Source of the DNA: Staphylococcus sp. IVB6214 | GTDB lineage: Bacteria > Bacillota > Bacilli > Staphylococcales > Staphylococcaceae | Direction of reading: 5' to 3' | Length of the DNA: 64,000 nt | Assembly (NCBI RefSeq): GCF_025558585.1 | Contig: NZ_CP094723.1 | Coordinates: 496,001 to 560,000, forward strand | Shown here: piece after piece, positions 9,934 to 20,910 of the stretch | Position numbering within the stretch: the stretch's first letter is position 1 | Layout of the letters: each line of letters starts with the position of its first letter | The notes under the pieces: generated by a model | Seen by the model: only the letters and a program-made list of their open reading frames with translations | Told to the model about the DNA's origin: nothing | Databases searched by the model: none | Made by a program: the position numbers and the translations under genes

Positions 9934-10422
9934 ATGATTAGAGAAGCGACGATTCGAGATTTGTCAGCAATTTTGGGGATATATAATTATGCAATCCGTG
10001 AAACAACAGCGGTTTACACATATGATGAAGTGACATTATCTGAACGCCAACAATGGTTAGAATCCAAACAAAAGGAAGGCATTCCTGTCTATGTCTATGT
10101 ACAACATGATAAAGTAGTAGGGTTTGCAACATATGGTGTATTTCGTAATTGGCCAGCGTATCAATATACTGTTGAACATTCGGTTTATGTTCATCCTGAA
10201 TATCATCGTAAAGGTATTGCTTCACGTTTACTTGAACAAATCGAATATACTTTGATAGAGCGAGGTTATCAAACAGTAGTTGCAGGTATTGATGACTTCA
10301 ATAGTGGTAGCAAGTTATTACATGAAAAGCATGGATTCAAACATATAGGAACCTTTGACAAGGTAGGTTACAAGTTTGATCGATGGCTGGATTTGGCATT
10401 TTATCAAAAGCAATTAAAGTAA
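9934..10422 (+). CDS. GNAT N-acetyltransferase (phosphinothricin acetyltransferase-like)
   Basis: A 162-residue GNAT enzyme. The acetyl-CoA loop is HPEYHRKGIASRLL (about residues 88-101), preceded by HSVYV; the N-terminus MIREATIRDLSAILGIYNYAI is that of Pat/YwnH relatives. It probably N-acetylates a small amine or amino-acid analogue. ATG at 9934 is preferred because AAAAAGGAG precedes it; upstream in-frame codons from 9904 lack a ribosome site. Confidence 0.85.
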   Translation: MIREATIRDLSAILGIYNYAIRETTAVYTYDEVTLSERQQWLESKQKEGIPVYVYVQHDKVVGFATYGVFRNWPAYQYTVEHSVYVHPEYHRKGIASRLLEQIEYTLIERGYQTVVAGIDDFNSGSKLLHEKHGFKHIGTFDKVGYKFDRWLDLAFYQKQLK

Positions 10423-10436
10423 CTGAGTAAGCAAAC

Positions 10437-10677
10437 GAGGTTGTGAGAGAAGCGCTTAGAATTTAAGCAGAACCAGAGCAGCGATCAAAATCGCTTTTTG
10501 ATTTTGAAGAGCTGCGAAGTTCTGTCGCAAATTCTGCTTCTTGAACACTGACATCATGAGGTTGTGAGGGAAGCGCTTAGAATTTAAGCAGAACCAAACG
10601 ATGAGCAAAATTGCTTTTCAAATTTTACCGAAATCATGGCAGTTCTGCCGAAAATCCTGCTTTTGTGACACCGTATA
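10437..10677. repeat. Two tandem copies of a ~120-bp structured intergenic repeat
   Basis: A 39-base block at 10437-10475 recurs at 10558-10596 with one mismatch (GAGAGA versus GAGGGA). After each block comes a diverged but similarly folding tail: copy one contains the hairpin GCGATCAAAATCGC, copy two AGCAAAATTGCT, and each ends with GTTCTG able to pair with CAGAAC of the block. No open frame or terminator function is evident. It fills the 279 bases between the acetyltransferase and the epimerase, which converge here. Confidence 0.7.
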
Positions 10678-10701
10678 TTGCTTTCCCAGAAAATAAATTT
10701 A

Positions 10702-11625
10702 TTATGTTCTAGCCGTATGCTTTTTTTCATGATGAAGTATTTCTAAAGCTTGTGTTAAATGTGGGTATTGAAATTGAAATTCTGACTTCATTAACCGTTC
10801 AGGTAAGACATATTGTGTATCGATGAGCAAAGTAGCCATTTCACCTAAAAATAGACGCAAAACGCCTTTTGGGACACGTGTATAATGGGGACGTTTCAAT
10901 ACTTGTTGTACTTGGAGTCCAAGGACATGCTGTGTGACTGGATTTGGTGCAGTTAAATTGTAGGCGCCTGTTGTTTCAGGTTTATGAATCAAATAGACAA
11001 TCGCATTCACAAGGTCATCAATGTGTATCCATGAATAGGGTTGTTTTCCGTTTCCTAACTTACCACCGATAAAACAACGATAAGGTAAAGACATGGACGG
11101 CCATGCACCACCTTGGTTGGAAAGAACTAATCCAAAACGCCCAATAATGACACGTGTCCTTAATTGATTAAAGAGATTTGCTTGTCGTTCCCATTGGTAA
11201 ACAATTTCTGATAAGAAGTCGTGAGGTGAAGTCTGGGTCTCTTCTGTATACACCGCTGTATTTGAAGGGGGATAATAACCAATGGCACTCGCATTGAACA
11301 TGACACTAGGAATCTTTTCGCGTGTACTGAATAGATCGAATAATGCACGTGTCGATTGAATACGACTCGTCATCATTTTTTGTTTATAGGTCTTCGTCCA
11401 ATATCGACTGAGTGTTGCTCCTGCTAAGTTGATTACGATATCGATGTTTGGGACTTGATGTTGCCAGTTCTCCTCATTCCAATTAATATATGTGATTTGT
11501 GGATTGTCCGAATGATGCGTTGTACGGGTCAAAATATAAATATGATGCGTTTTTGAAGTTAAAAGCTTATTGATCAATTGTTGTCCAATAAGACCTGTAC
11601 CACCACTTATTAAATATGTTGTCAT
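10702..11625 (-). CDS. TIGR01777-type NAD-dependent epimerase (YfcH/YfhF-like)
   Basis: A 307-residue SDR-type protein with the N-terminal NAD loop ISGGTGLIGQQL (residues 6-17) and the motifs INLAGA and NASAIGYYP characteristic of the family once annotated as cell-division inhibitor SulA-like. Its substrate is unknown. The start at 11625 has AAAGGATG 7 bases upstream; an 18-residue upstream extension is not conserved. In S. aureus the same gene lies between clpP and gapR. The candidate small RNA at 11735 is divergent from it. Confidence 0.88.
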   Translation of the reverse strand: MTTYLISGGTGLIGQQLINKLLTSKTHHIYILTRTTHHSDNPQITYINWNEENWQHQVPNIDIVINLAGATLSRYWTKTYKQKMMTSRIQSTRALFDLFSTREKIPSVMFNASAIGYYPPSNTAVYTEETQTSPHDFLSEIVYQWERQANLFNQLRTRVIIGRFGLVLSNQGGAWPSMSLPYRCFIGGKLGNGKQPYSWIHIDDLVNAIVYLIHKPETTGAYNLTAPNPVTQHVLGLQVQQVLKRPHYTRVPKGVLRLFLGEMATLLIDTQYVLPERLMKSEFQFQYPHLTQALEILHHEKKHTART

Positions 11626-11701
11626 TATAAAACATCCTTTCGCTAGATATTGTTCAAGTTTTAGACATGAAACAGTCATATAATATTCATATGATATATG
11701 T

Positions 11702-11728
11702 TTGTTTTTTCACAAAGTGCGATATAAT
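11702..11728 (+). promoter_or_regulatory. Promoter of candidate small RNA
   Basis: A consensus TATAAT (11723-11728) preceded 15 bases upstream by a weak TTGTTT (11702-11707). No open frame follows, but a complete structured RNA ending in a terminator does. Confidence 0.6.
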
Positions 11729-11734
11729 GAAATT

Positions 11735-11856
11735 ACCTTCGAAAAAATTAATACATCTCTTAATTAAACAGTATACCCCATAATATACAAGCGAAGGTTA
11801 TTTTGACTCCCTTTAGTAGAGACTGGAATGATGCAGCATTCCAGTCTATTTTTTTA
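11735..11856 (+). ncRNA. rsaH: Candidate RsaH-like small RNA with C-rich motifs
   Basis: About 122 bases follow a consensus -10 and end in a strong terminator hairpin (11820-11847, stem AGACTGGAATG/CATTCCAGTCT, then seven Ts). ACCTTCG (11735-11741) can pair with CGAAGGT (11792-11798), folding the 5' half. Two C-rich single-stranded stretches are present, ACCCC (11775-11779) and CTCCC (11807-11811); the UCCC motif is the known target-pairing feature of the staphylococcal RsaA/E/H group. From memory, RsaH of S. aureus lies in this same interval between the epimerase and gapR. The RNA character is well supported; the identity with RsaH rests on position and motif only. Confidence 0.7.
11820..11856 (+). 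terminator. Terminator of the candidate small RNA
   Basis: An 11-bp perfect stem (11820-11830 with 11837-11847) with a 6-base loop is followed by ATTTTTTTAT. No protein gene precedes it on this strand. Confidence 0.92.
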
Positions 11857-11864
11857 TATTCATA

Positions 11865-12024
11865 GGGAGTGGGACAGAAATCTTTATTGCTATAAAAGAT
11901 TTTGTCGTCCCACCCCGACAAAGGTGACTAGAAGTGAAAGACGTTTGTAAAAACAGACACCTACTGCCATTACATTTATTTCTACATCTTAAAAGAGAGA
12001 AGTTGAGCTCTATGTACCAGCCCC
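11865..12024. repeat. Interspersed staphylococcal repeat, copy A
   Basis: It begins GGGAGTGGGACAGAAAT and contains the complementary GTCGTCCCACCCC about 25 bases later, then GGTGACTAGAAGT, ACACCTACTGCCAT and TTTCTACATCTTAAA. The same ordered blocks occur at 48354-48525. Similar GTGGGACAGAAA...CGTCGTCCCAC elements are scattered in S. aureus intergenic regions. The rest of the 400-base gap (12025-12256) holds no gene I can support. Confidence 0.75.
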
Positions 12025-12141
12025 ATGATTTTCAAACTTACAATACACCTCTTACACATGCGATGTCATTCAAAGAAAAGTAATTATTTAAGGGAGCAAA
12101 TATTTATTTTCAATAAACTTGTCGCTATTTTAAGTTGAAAG

Positions 12142-12165
12142 GTTGATTTTCTTGCAATAGGGTAT
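12142..12165 (+). promoter_or_regulatory. Possible sigma-B promoter
   Basis: GTTGAT (12142-12147), 12 bases, then GGGTAT (12160-12165) resembles the GTTTAA/GGGTAT sigma-B consensus with two mismatches in the -35. It would give an 85-base leader for the gene at 12257. Confidence 0.35.
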
Positions 12166-12256
12166 GATAATCAAATAGAGATAATTTACTATTATAAATA
12201 AGAAATAATTGGTAATATTGTGTAACTGGAGATAGTAAAGAGAAGGAGTTATAAAT

Positions 12257-12895
12257 ATGGCAGCACCACAACGTAGTAATCAAGGACCTAGATATAGAGA
12301 CGATGGCAAAGGAACAAGTAAGAAAAAGTTAGCAGGATGTTTGAGTATTGCAGTTGTTTTGTTTTTAGTTGGTACATTGGTTTTCTCTGTCTTTGCTTTT
12401 GTTGATCAATCGCAAAAGTCAGATCAACGATTGAAAGACAAGCAAATGGAAGAGCAGAAGGAAAAACGTAAAGCAGAAGAAAAGAAGAAAAAAGAATTAA
12501 AAGAAAAGCAAAGAATGGAAGCAGAAAAACGAGCAGCTGAAGAACGTGCACTTATTGAGCAACAGCAGAGAGAAGCGGCAATTGCAAGAGAACGTGCAGC
12601 GGCACAACAGCGCAGTCAATATCAGAAGGCCCAACCTAAAAAAGAGACACCTAAAGAAGATAAAGAGGATGATAAAGAGCAGGAAGAGAAAAAATCAGAA
12701 GAAGCACCAAAAGAGGAAAAAACGGAAACGAAACCGAAACCATCACAACCTTCTCAACAGGCACAAACAGAAAATAAGCCGCAACAAACGGCGCCTCAAC
12801 AACAAAACCAACCTAAACCACAAACGCAACAAGCGCAACCTAATACGCAACAATCAACACAAACACAATCAAAAGACAATAACACAGCACAATAG
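12257..12895 (+). CDS. Hypothetical single-pass membrane protein with charged coiled coil and Gln/Pro-rich tail
   Basis: A 212-residue protein I do not recognise as a named family. A short basic N-terminus precedes one membrane segment (about residues 27-52, LAGCLSIAVVLFLVGTLVFSVF), followed by a highly charged Lys/Glu coiled coil (about 55-125) and a low-complexity Glu/Lys then Gln/Pro/Thr tail. The topology suggests an extracellular or wall-threaded stalk. GAGAAGGAG precedes the ATG. It converges with the next small membrane protein and shares its terminator. Function unknown. Confidence 0.75.
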   Translation: MAAPQRSNQGPRYRDDGKGTSKKKLAGCLSIAVVLFLVGTLVFSVFAFVDQSQKSDQRLKDKQMEEQKEKRKAEEKKKKELKEKQRMEAEKRAAEERALIEQQQREAAIARERAAAQQRSQYQKAQPKKETPKEDKEDDKEQEEKKSEEAPKEEKTETKPKPSQPSQQAQTENKPQQTAPQQQNQPKPQTQQAQPNTQQSTQTQSKDNNTAQ

Positions 12896-12911
12896 AAGAA
12901 ATATTAAATAT

Positions 12912-12950
12912 AAAACGGAATCGCACAAAAAAATGTGTGATTCCGTTTTT
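12912..12950. terminator. Bidirectional terminator
   Basis: AAAACGGAATCGCACA (12912-12927) pairs with TGTGTGATTCCGTTTT (12934-12949). It lies between two convergent genes and has A and T runs on both sides. Confidence 0.92.
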
Positions 12951-12955
12951 ATACA

Positions 12956-13177
12956 TTAAAATAATAAGTTGAGTAATAGTGTTAAAACAATAGACAAAAT
13001 GATAGACAATAAACAGCCTGGGAGGCAACCAACTGGTGTACACCCGAATGAACGAGTATAGATTTGATATCCACCTGTTGTAGTGTGATAGGTATCTTTT
13101 GATTGATCAAAATGCTCAGGACGTTTATAGCGTGGATCATTAGGGTCTATGACTTCGGGTTGTTGTTTCTGATTCAT
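12956..13177 (-). CDS. Small hypothetical membrane protein
   Basis: A 73-residue protein: a polar N-terminal half with DPNDPRYKRPEHFD, then CTPVGCLPGCLLSIILSIVL forming one C-terminal membrane segment with three nearby cysteines. AGGTGAAG precedes the ATG at 13177. The size, composition and ribosome site support a real gene. No function can be proposed. Confidence 0.7.
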   Translation of the reverse strand: MNQKQQPEVIDPNDPRYKRPEHFDQSKDTYHTTTGGYQIYTRSFGCTPVGCLPGCLLSIILSIVLTLLLNLLF

Positions 13178-13377
13178 CGTAACTTCACCTCATATCAACT
13201 ATAAAACATCTACATAACATATTGAAAGAAGCTTGATTAATATCATAAATAAAACTGAGATATAGAATGTTCAAAGTGAAATCTTTTACAATAAAGATTA
13301 TCATGTGCTATGATAGTATTAACAATTACATGGACGTAAATCGACCCGTTAAAAATAAAATTGGGATGAATTTTGAC

Positions 13378-13406
13378 TTGCGTTTTATAGAAAAACATAG
13401 TATGAT
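13378..13406 (+). promoter_or_regulatory. Promoter of the gapR-gap-pgk-tpiA-gpmI-eno operon
   Basis: TTGCGT (13378-13383), 17 bases, TATGAT (13401-13406). The predicted start near 13413 lies about 30 bases before the CggR/GapR-type operator. Confidence 0.6.
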
Positions 13407-13443
13407 GTAATTGTAGAACAGGTGATATATTTTTTAGAGTCGT

Positions 13444-13459
13444 CGGGACTTAAAATGTC
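13444..13459 (+). promoter_or_regulatory. GapR/CggR operator half-site
   Basis: CGGGAC-TTAAAA-TGTC matches exactly the CGGGACN6TGTC element of the Bacillus CggR operator. A second, degenerate copy may follow (TTGGCT...TGAC, up to 13481). It lies between promoter and gapR, as in Bacillus, so autoregulation relieved by fructose-1,6-bisphosphate is expected. Confidence 0.75.
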
Positions 13460-13510
13460 ACACTCTTGGCTCAAATATGACCCCTGTTGACTATTAAGGA
13501 GGCGTCACTC

Positions 13511-14539
13511 TTGAAACGTATGATTCAAGTGCAACAAAAAATTGTGCCTGACTTGATAGATAAAATGTATCGACGGTTTTCAATTTTGACAGCAATACAG
13601 AAATATCAACCGGTTGGTCGACGTACTTTGAGTGAAATTTTAAATCTAACTGAGAGAGTACTAAGATCAGAAACGGACTTGCTGAAACTTCAAGATCTCA
13701 TTTTGGTAAAACCAACAGGTATGACAATCACATCTGAAGGTGTTGATGTGATGTATCAATTAAAAGAATATTTTTCACATTATTCTGATGAACATCATTT
13801 AGCCAAATTCATCCGAGATCATTACAACATAAGTGAAGTCCATGTCATTCCTGGTAATAGTGATACAGATTTAAATGTCAAAGTTGAGTTGGGTCGTATT
13901 ACGGGACAGTTACTAGAGAAGCAGTTGTTTGATGAAGCGATTGTGTCAGTGACTGGAGGCTCCACGATGGCATCAGTAAGTAACGCGATGTCAGAACTAC
14001 CGTTCAACGTACTGTTTGTACCAGCGCGCGGTGGACTTGGAGAGAATGTTGTTTTTCAAGCGAATACAATTTGTTCAACAATGGCACAGCGTACGGGTGG
14101 ACATTACACAACGCTTTATGTGCCAGATCAAGTAAGCGAGCAAACGTATCAAAACCTAATGCATGAACCATCTGTTGTAAACACATTGAATAGAATTAGA
14201 CAATCACAATTTATTATACACGGCATAGGTGATGCGCTGAAAATGGCGAATCGCAGACAATCATCATCAGAAGTCATTGAAAAACTTCAACATCACAATG
14301 CCGTTGGAGAAGCTTTTGGTTATTATTTTAACCAGCAAGGCGAGATTATTCACAAGGTTAAAACGATTGGACTTCAATTAGAAGAAGTGCAATCAAAAGC
14401 ACATATTTTTGCTGTGGCAGGCGGTAATTCTAAAGGCAATGCGATTAAGGCATATTTAGAAGTTGCACCGAAGAACACGATCCTTGTCACTGACGAGGCA
14501 GCAGCAAAGATTATTACGCAAGATTTATTAAAACAATAA
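13511..14539 (+). CDS. gapR: Central glycolytic genes repressor GapR (CggR)
   Basis: A 342-residue SorC/DeoR-type repressor. The N-terminal winged helix includes [22 protein letters not shown], and the C-terminal effector domain contains [10 protein letters not shown] and the phosphosugar-site motif [13 protein letters not shown]. It senses fructose-1,6-bisphosphate and represses the operon it heads. The TTG at 13511 is chosen as start: AAGGAGG (13496-13502) lies 8 bases upstream and the protein then begins [10 protein letters not shown], like S. aureus GapR. gap follows after 32 bases. Confidence 0.93.
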   Translation: MKRMIQVQQKIVPDLIDKMYRRFSILTAIQKYQPVGRRTLSEILNLTERVLRSETDLLKLQDLILVKPTGMTITSEGVDVMYQLKEYFSHYSDEHHLAKFIRDHYNISEVHVIPGNSDTDLNVKVELGRITGQLLEKQLFDEAIVSVTGGSTMASVSNAMSELPFNVLFVPARGGLGENVVFQANTICSTMAQRTGGHYTTLYVPDQVSEQTYQNLMHEPSVVNTLNRIRQSQFIIHGIGDALKMANRRQSSSEVIEKLQHHNAVGEAFGYYFNQQGEIIHKVKTIGLQLEEVQSKAHIFAVAGGNSKGNAIKAYLEVAPKNTILVTDEAAAKIITQDLLKQ

Positions 14540-14571
14540 AAAAATATAATTATTTCAAGGAGGCCACTCAC

Positions 14572-15579
14572 ATGGCAGTAAAAGTAGCAATTAACGGATT
14601 TGGTAGAATTGGACGTTTAGCATTTAGAAGAATTCAAGATGTTGAAAATATCGAAGTTGTAGCAGTAAACGACTTAACAGATGACGACATGCTTGCACAC
14701 TTATTAAAATACGACACAATGCAAGGACGTTTTACTGAAGAAGTAGAAGTAATCGACGGTGGATTCCGTGTGAATGGTAAAGAAGTAAAATCATTCTCTG
14801 AACCAGAACCATCAAAATTACCTTGGGCTGACTTAGGCGTAGATGTAGTACTTGAATGTACTGGTTTCTTCACTTCAAAAGAAAAAGCTGAAGCACACAT
14901 CGAAGCAGGTGCTAAAAAAGTATTAATCTCAGCACCAGGTACTGGCGACTTGAAAACAATCGTATACAACGTTAACCACGAATTATTAGACGGTTCTGAA
15001 ACAGTTGTTTCAGGTGCGTCATGTACAACTAACTCACTTGCACCAGTTGCAAAAACTTTACAAGATTCATTCGGTATCGTTGAAGGTCTTATGACTACAA
15101 TTCACGCATACACTGGTGACCAAAATACACAAGATTCACCACACCGTAAAGGCGACAAACGTCGTGCACGTGCGGCAGCTGAAAACATCATTCCTAACTC
15201 AACAGGTGCTGCTAAAGCAATCGGTCTTGTTATTCCAGAAATCGCTGGCAAATTGGACGGTGGTGCGCAACGTGTACCAGTTGCAACAGGTTCATTAACT
15301 GAATTAACAGTTGTTCTTGAAAAAGAAGTAACTGTAGACGAAGTAAACCAAGCAATGAAAGAAGCTACAAACGAATCATTCGGTTACACTGAAGATGAAA
15401 TCGTATCATCTGACGTAGTAGGTATGACTTTCGGTGCATTATTCGATGCAACTCAAACACGTGTTATGACTGTTGGTAACCGTCAATTAGTTAAAGTTGC
15501 TTCATGGTACGATAACGAAATGTCTTATACTGCACAATTAGTTCGTACTTTAGAATATTTAGCAGACCACGCAAAATAA
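14572..15579 (+). CDS. gap: Glyceraldehyde-3-phosphate dehydrogenase, NAD-dependent (glycolytic)
   Basis: A full-length 335-residue GAPDH. NAD-binding [14 protein letters not shown] (residues 7-20) and the catalytic Cys in [12 protein letters not shown] are intact, as is the C-terminal SWYDNEMSY. Its place after gapR marks it as the glycolytic isoform rather than the gluconeogenic GapB. CAAGGAGG precedes the ATG. Codon use is strongly biased, as in highly expressed genes. A terminator-like hairpin follows before pgk and may attenuate, as in other gap operons. Confidence 0.97.
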   Translation: MAVKVAINGFGRIGRLAFRRIQDVENIEVVAVNDLTDDDMLAHLLKYDTMQGRFTEEVEVIDGGFRVNGKEVKSFSEPEPSKLPWADLGVDVVLECTGFFTSKEKAEAHIEAGAKKVLISAPGTGDLKTIVYNVNHELLDGSETVVSGASCTTNSLAPVAKTLQDSFGIVEGLMTTIHAYTGDQNTQDSPHRKGDKRRARAAAENIIPNSTGAAKAIGLVIPEIAGKLDGGAQRVPVATGSLTELTVVLEKEVTVDEVNQAMKEATNESFGYTEDEIVSSDVVGMTFGALFDATQTRVMTVGNRQLVKVASWYDNEMSYTAQLVRTLEYLADHAK

Positions 15580-15646
15580 GCGTGTGATACTATAAGTTAA
15601 GGACGTAATGACGATACGTGCTTCTAACTAAATGTAGCTTGATACT

Positions 15647-15683
15647 AGGCGGGGGAGCACAAACGCTTCTCCGCCTATTTTAA
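15647..15683 (+). terminator. Hairpin between gap and pgk
   Basis: AGGCGGGGGAGC (15647-15658) pairs with GCTTCTCCGCCT (15665-15676) with two wobbles, followed by ATTTTAAAA. The T run is short, so partial read-through into pgk is likely. Confidence 0.7.
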
Positions 15684-15777
15684 AAGGAAGAATAGAAAGT
15701 AAGTAGTAAAATTCTTAATAAAAAGCAAGTTTTGGTTTAAACTGAAAGAAACGATTGTTTTGAGGAGGATTTTAAAC

Positions 15778-16968
15778 ATGGCAAAGAAAGATGTAACTGA
15801 TGTAGCCTTAAAAGGTAAAGTAGTACTTGTACGTGCAGACTTTAACGTACCAATGAAAGATGGCGAAATTACAAACGACAACCGTATTGTTCAAGCATTA
15901 CCAACATTGCAATACATTCTTGAGCAAGGTGGGAAGGTCGTTGTATTCTCACACTTAGGCAAAGTGAAAGAAGAAAGCGACAAAGAAAAGTTATCTCTAG
16001 CTCCTGTTGCAAAACGTTTGTCTGAAAAATTAGACAAAGAAGTCACTTTCATCCCTGAAACACGTGGTGAAAAGTTAGAAACAGCAATTCAAGCGCTGAA
16101 CGAAGGCGACGTATTAATGTTTGAAAACACACGTTTTGAAGATGTTGATGGTAAGAAAGAGTCTAAAAATGACCCTGAACTTGGTAAATATTGGGCGTCA
16201 TTAGGTGATGTATTTGTCAATGATGCATTCGGTACAGCACACCGCGAGCACGCATCAAACGTAGGTATTTCAACACACCTTGAAACAGTTGCTGGTTTCT
16301 TAATGGAAAAAGAAATCAAATTTATCGGTGGCGTTGTTGAAAACCCAGATAAACCTGTTGTTGCAATTTTGGGTGGTGCGAAAGTATCAGATAAGATTGG
16401 TGTCATTGAAAACTTACTTAATATTGCTGACAAAGTATTAATTGGTGGCGGTATGGCGTACACATTCTTAAAAGCACAAGGCAAAGAAATCGGTCTTTCA
16501 TTGTTGGAAGCAGACAGAATTGATTTTGCAAAAGACTTACTTGAACGTGCAGGCGATCAAATTGTCTTACCAGTTGATGGTAAAGTAGCGAAAGAATTTT
16601 CTAATGATGCTGAAATTACAACAGTATCAGTAGACGACATTCCAGTAGATCAAGAATCTCTTGATGTCGGTCCTGAAACAGTTGAGTTGTTCAAAAAACA
16701 ACTTGAAGGTGCAAAAACAGTTGTATGGAATGGTCCTATGGGAGTATTCGAATTCAGTAATTTTGCACAAGGTACAATCGGTGTATGTGAAGCGATTGCT
16801 GAGTTGAAAGATGCAACAACAATTATCGGTGGTGGCGACTCAGCTGCTGCAGCAATGCAATTAGGCTTTGAAGAAGACTTCACACATATTTCAACTGGCG
16901 GTGGCGCATCACTTGAATATTTAGAAGGTAAAGAATTACCTGGTATCAAAGCAATTGCGAATAAATAA
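15778..16968 (+). CDS. pgk: Phosphoglycerate kinase
   Basis: A 396-residue phosphoglycerate kinase making ATP from 1,3-bisphosphoglycerate. The N-terminal [14 protein letters not shown] substrate motif and the C-terminal nucleotide site [12 protein letters not shown]...[15 protein letters not shown] are intact. The ATG at 15778 is preceded by GAGGAGG and gives the family length; six residues encoded upstream include the ribosome site and are not counted. tpiA follows after 41 bases. Confidence 0.97.
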   Translation: MAKKDVTDVALKGKVVLVRADFNVPMKDGEITNDNRIVQALPTLQYILEQGGKVVVFSHLGKVKEESDKEKLSLAPVAKRLSEKLDKEVTFIPETRGEKLETAIQALNEGDVLMFENTRFEDVDGKKESKNDPELGKYWASLGDVFVNDAFGTAHREHASNVGISTHLETVAGFLMEKEIKFIGGVVENPDKPVVAILGGAKVSDKIGVIENLLNIADKVLIGGGMAYTFLKAQGKEIGLSLLEADRIDFAKDLLERAGDQIVLPVDGKVAKEFSNDAEITTVSVDDIPVDQESLDVGPETVELFKKQLEGAKTVVWNGPMGVFEFSNFAQGTIGVCEAIAELKDATTIIGGGDSAAAAMQLGFEEDFTHISTGGGASLEYLEGKELPGIKAIANK

Positions 16969-17009
16969 GGAAACACGAAAATATTATTAACAAACTAGGA
17001 GTGTTTTAA

Positions 17010-17771
<762 letters not shown>

Positions 17772-17772
17772 T

Positions 17773-19290
17773 ATGACGAAACAACCGACAGCCCTTATTA
17801 TTTTAGATGGTTTTGCAAATAGAGAAGAAGAGCACGGTAACGCTGTTAAGTTAGCGCATAAACCGAACTTTGATCGATATGCTGCAAAATATCCAACGAC
17901 ACAAATTGAAGCAAGTGGATTAGACGTTGGTCTTCCTGAAGGTCAAATGGGTAACTCTGAGGTTGGTCATATGAATATTGGTGCTGGCCGTATTGTGTAC
18001 CAAAGTTTGACACGTATTAATAAGTCTATTGCAGATGGTGACTTCTATGATAATGGTGTTTTAAATGATGCCATTGATCATGCAAAAAACCATGAAGCGG
18101 CATTGCACATCTTTGGACTTCTATCAGATGGTGGTGTGCACAGTCACTATAAACACCTATTTGCTATTTTAGAATTAGCGAAACGCAAAGGTCTTGATAA
18201 AGTTTACGTACATGCATTCTTAGATGGTCGTGACGTCGATCAAAAATCAGCATTAACGTATATTGATGAAACAGAAGCACAATTCAAAGCACTTGGTGTG
18301 GGTCAATTTGCTTCAGTATCTGGTCGTTACTATTCAATGGACCGTGATAAACGTTGGGAACGCGAATTGAAAGCATACAATGCTATCAGAGGTTTCGGTG
18401 ACACACAATATGCAACTGCACGTGAAGGTGTTGAAGCAAACTACGCTGAAGGTTTAACAGATGAGTTCGTTGAGCCATTTGTTGTAACAGGTCAAAATGA
18501 AGGTGTGAATGATGGAGATGCTGTTATTTTCTACAACTTCAGACCTGATAGAGCAGCACAACTTTCAGAAGTGTTTACAAATAAAGCATTCGACGGTTTC
18601 CCAGTAGAACAAGTGAATGATTTATACTATGCGACTTTCACAAAATACAACGATAATGTAGATGCACATATTGTATTTGAAAAAGTTGATTTGAAAAATA
18701 CAATTGGTGAAGTTGCACAAGATCATGGTTTGACACAATTGCGTATTGCCGAAACTGAAAAATATCCACACGTAACTTACTTTATGAGTGGCGGTCAAAA
18801 CGAAGAGTTCAAAGGTGAGCGTCGTCGTCTTATCGCATCACCAAAGGTAGCAACATACGACTTGAAACCTGAAATGAGTGCGTATGAAGTGCGTGATGCT
18901 TTGTTAGAAGAGTTGGATAAGGGTGATTTAGACTTAATCATCTTAAACTTTGCGAACCCTGACATGGTCGGTCACAGTGGTATGCTAGAACCAACAATCA
19001 AAGCGATTGAAGCGGTAGATGAATGTTTAGGTGCAGTTGTTGATAAAATTATCGACATGAATGGTACAGCAATTATTACAGCTGACCACGGTAACTCTGA
19101 TGAAGTGTTAACAGACGATGATCAACCAATGACAACACATACAACAAACCCAGTACCTGTTATTGTGACAAAAGAAGGCGTGTCATTACGTCCAACAGGT
19201 CGTCTTGGTGACTTAGCACCAACGTTAATTGATTTACTAGGTGTGACACAACCTGCAGATATGACAGGAGAAACTTTGATTCAGCACTAA
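17773..19290 (+). CDS. gpmI: 2,3-bisphosphoglycerate-independent phosphoglycerate mutase
   Basis: A 505-residue manganese-dependent mutase of the alkaline phosphatase superfamily. The metal and phosphoserine site is in ALIILDGF and [15 protein letters not shown]; further metal ligands are in [12 protein letters not shown] and TADHGNSDE. The ATG at 17773 follows GAAGGTG within the tpiA end. It interconverts 3- and 2-phosphoglycerate between Pgk and Eno in the same operon. Confidence 0.97.
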   Translation: MTKQPTALIILDGFANREEEHGNAVKLAHKPNFDRYAAKYPTTQIEASGLDVGLPEGQMGNSEVGHMNIGAGRIVYQSLTRINKSIADGDFYDNGVLNDAIDHAKNHEAALHIFGLLSDGGVHSHYKHLFAILELAKRKGLDKVYVHAFLDGRDVDQKSALTYIDETEAQFKALGVGQFASVSGRYYSMDRDKRWERELKAYNAIRGFGDTQYATAREGVEANYAEGLTDEFVEPFVVTGQNEGVNDGDAVIFYNFRPDRAAQLSEVFTNKAFDGFPVEQVNDLYYATFTKYNDNVDAHIVFEKVDLKNTIGEVAQDHGLTQLRIAETEKYPHVTYFMSGGQNEEFKGERRRLIASPKVATYDLKPEMSAYEVRDALLEELDKGDLDLIILNFANPDMVGHSGMLEPTIKAIEAVDECLGAVVDKIIDMNGTAIITADHGNSDEVLTDDDQPMTTHTTNPVPVIVTKEGVSLRPTGRLGDLAPTLIDLLGVTQPADMTGETLIQH

Positions 19291-19389
19291 ATAATTTTGA
19301 GAAACGATGCACAATCGTTATAATAAAAATAAGAAGATAATATGAAAGATAGATGTCCTGTTTAAGCTTATGGCAGGCATGTATCTTAA

Positions 19390-20715
<1,326 letters not shown>

Positions 20716-20732
20716 GATTTGAAACTGATCAA

Positions 20733-20766
20733 AGGCTATCCGTTACATAACGGGTAGTCTTTTTTG
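20733..20766 (+). terminator. Terminator of the glycolytic operon
   Basis: AGGCTATCCGTT (20733-20744) pairs with AACGGGTAGTCT (20749-20760) with wobbles, followed by six Ts. Confidence 0.92.
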
Positions 20767-20910
20767 CTTCTCCGCAAAATATTTTTTGTTAATAAAATAT
20801 AATTAGAATAAAAATAGTCAGAAAAATCAGATAAAACATTTACATTATGCCTCTAAATTGGTAATATTCATTATTATTAAGCATTTTATAATTCGAAAGG
20901 GGATGTTGAA

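Noticed and set aside
12546..12959. A 137-codon frame in a second register over the coiled-coil membrane protein
   Set aside because: Shadow of the A-rich Lys/Glu/Gln codons; no ribosome site and implausible composition.
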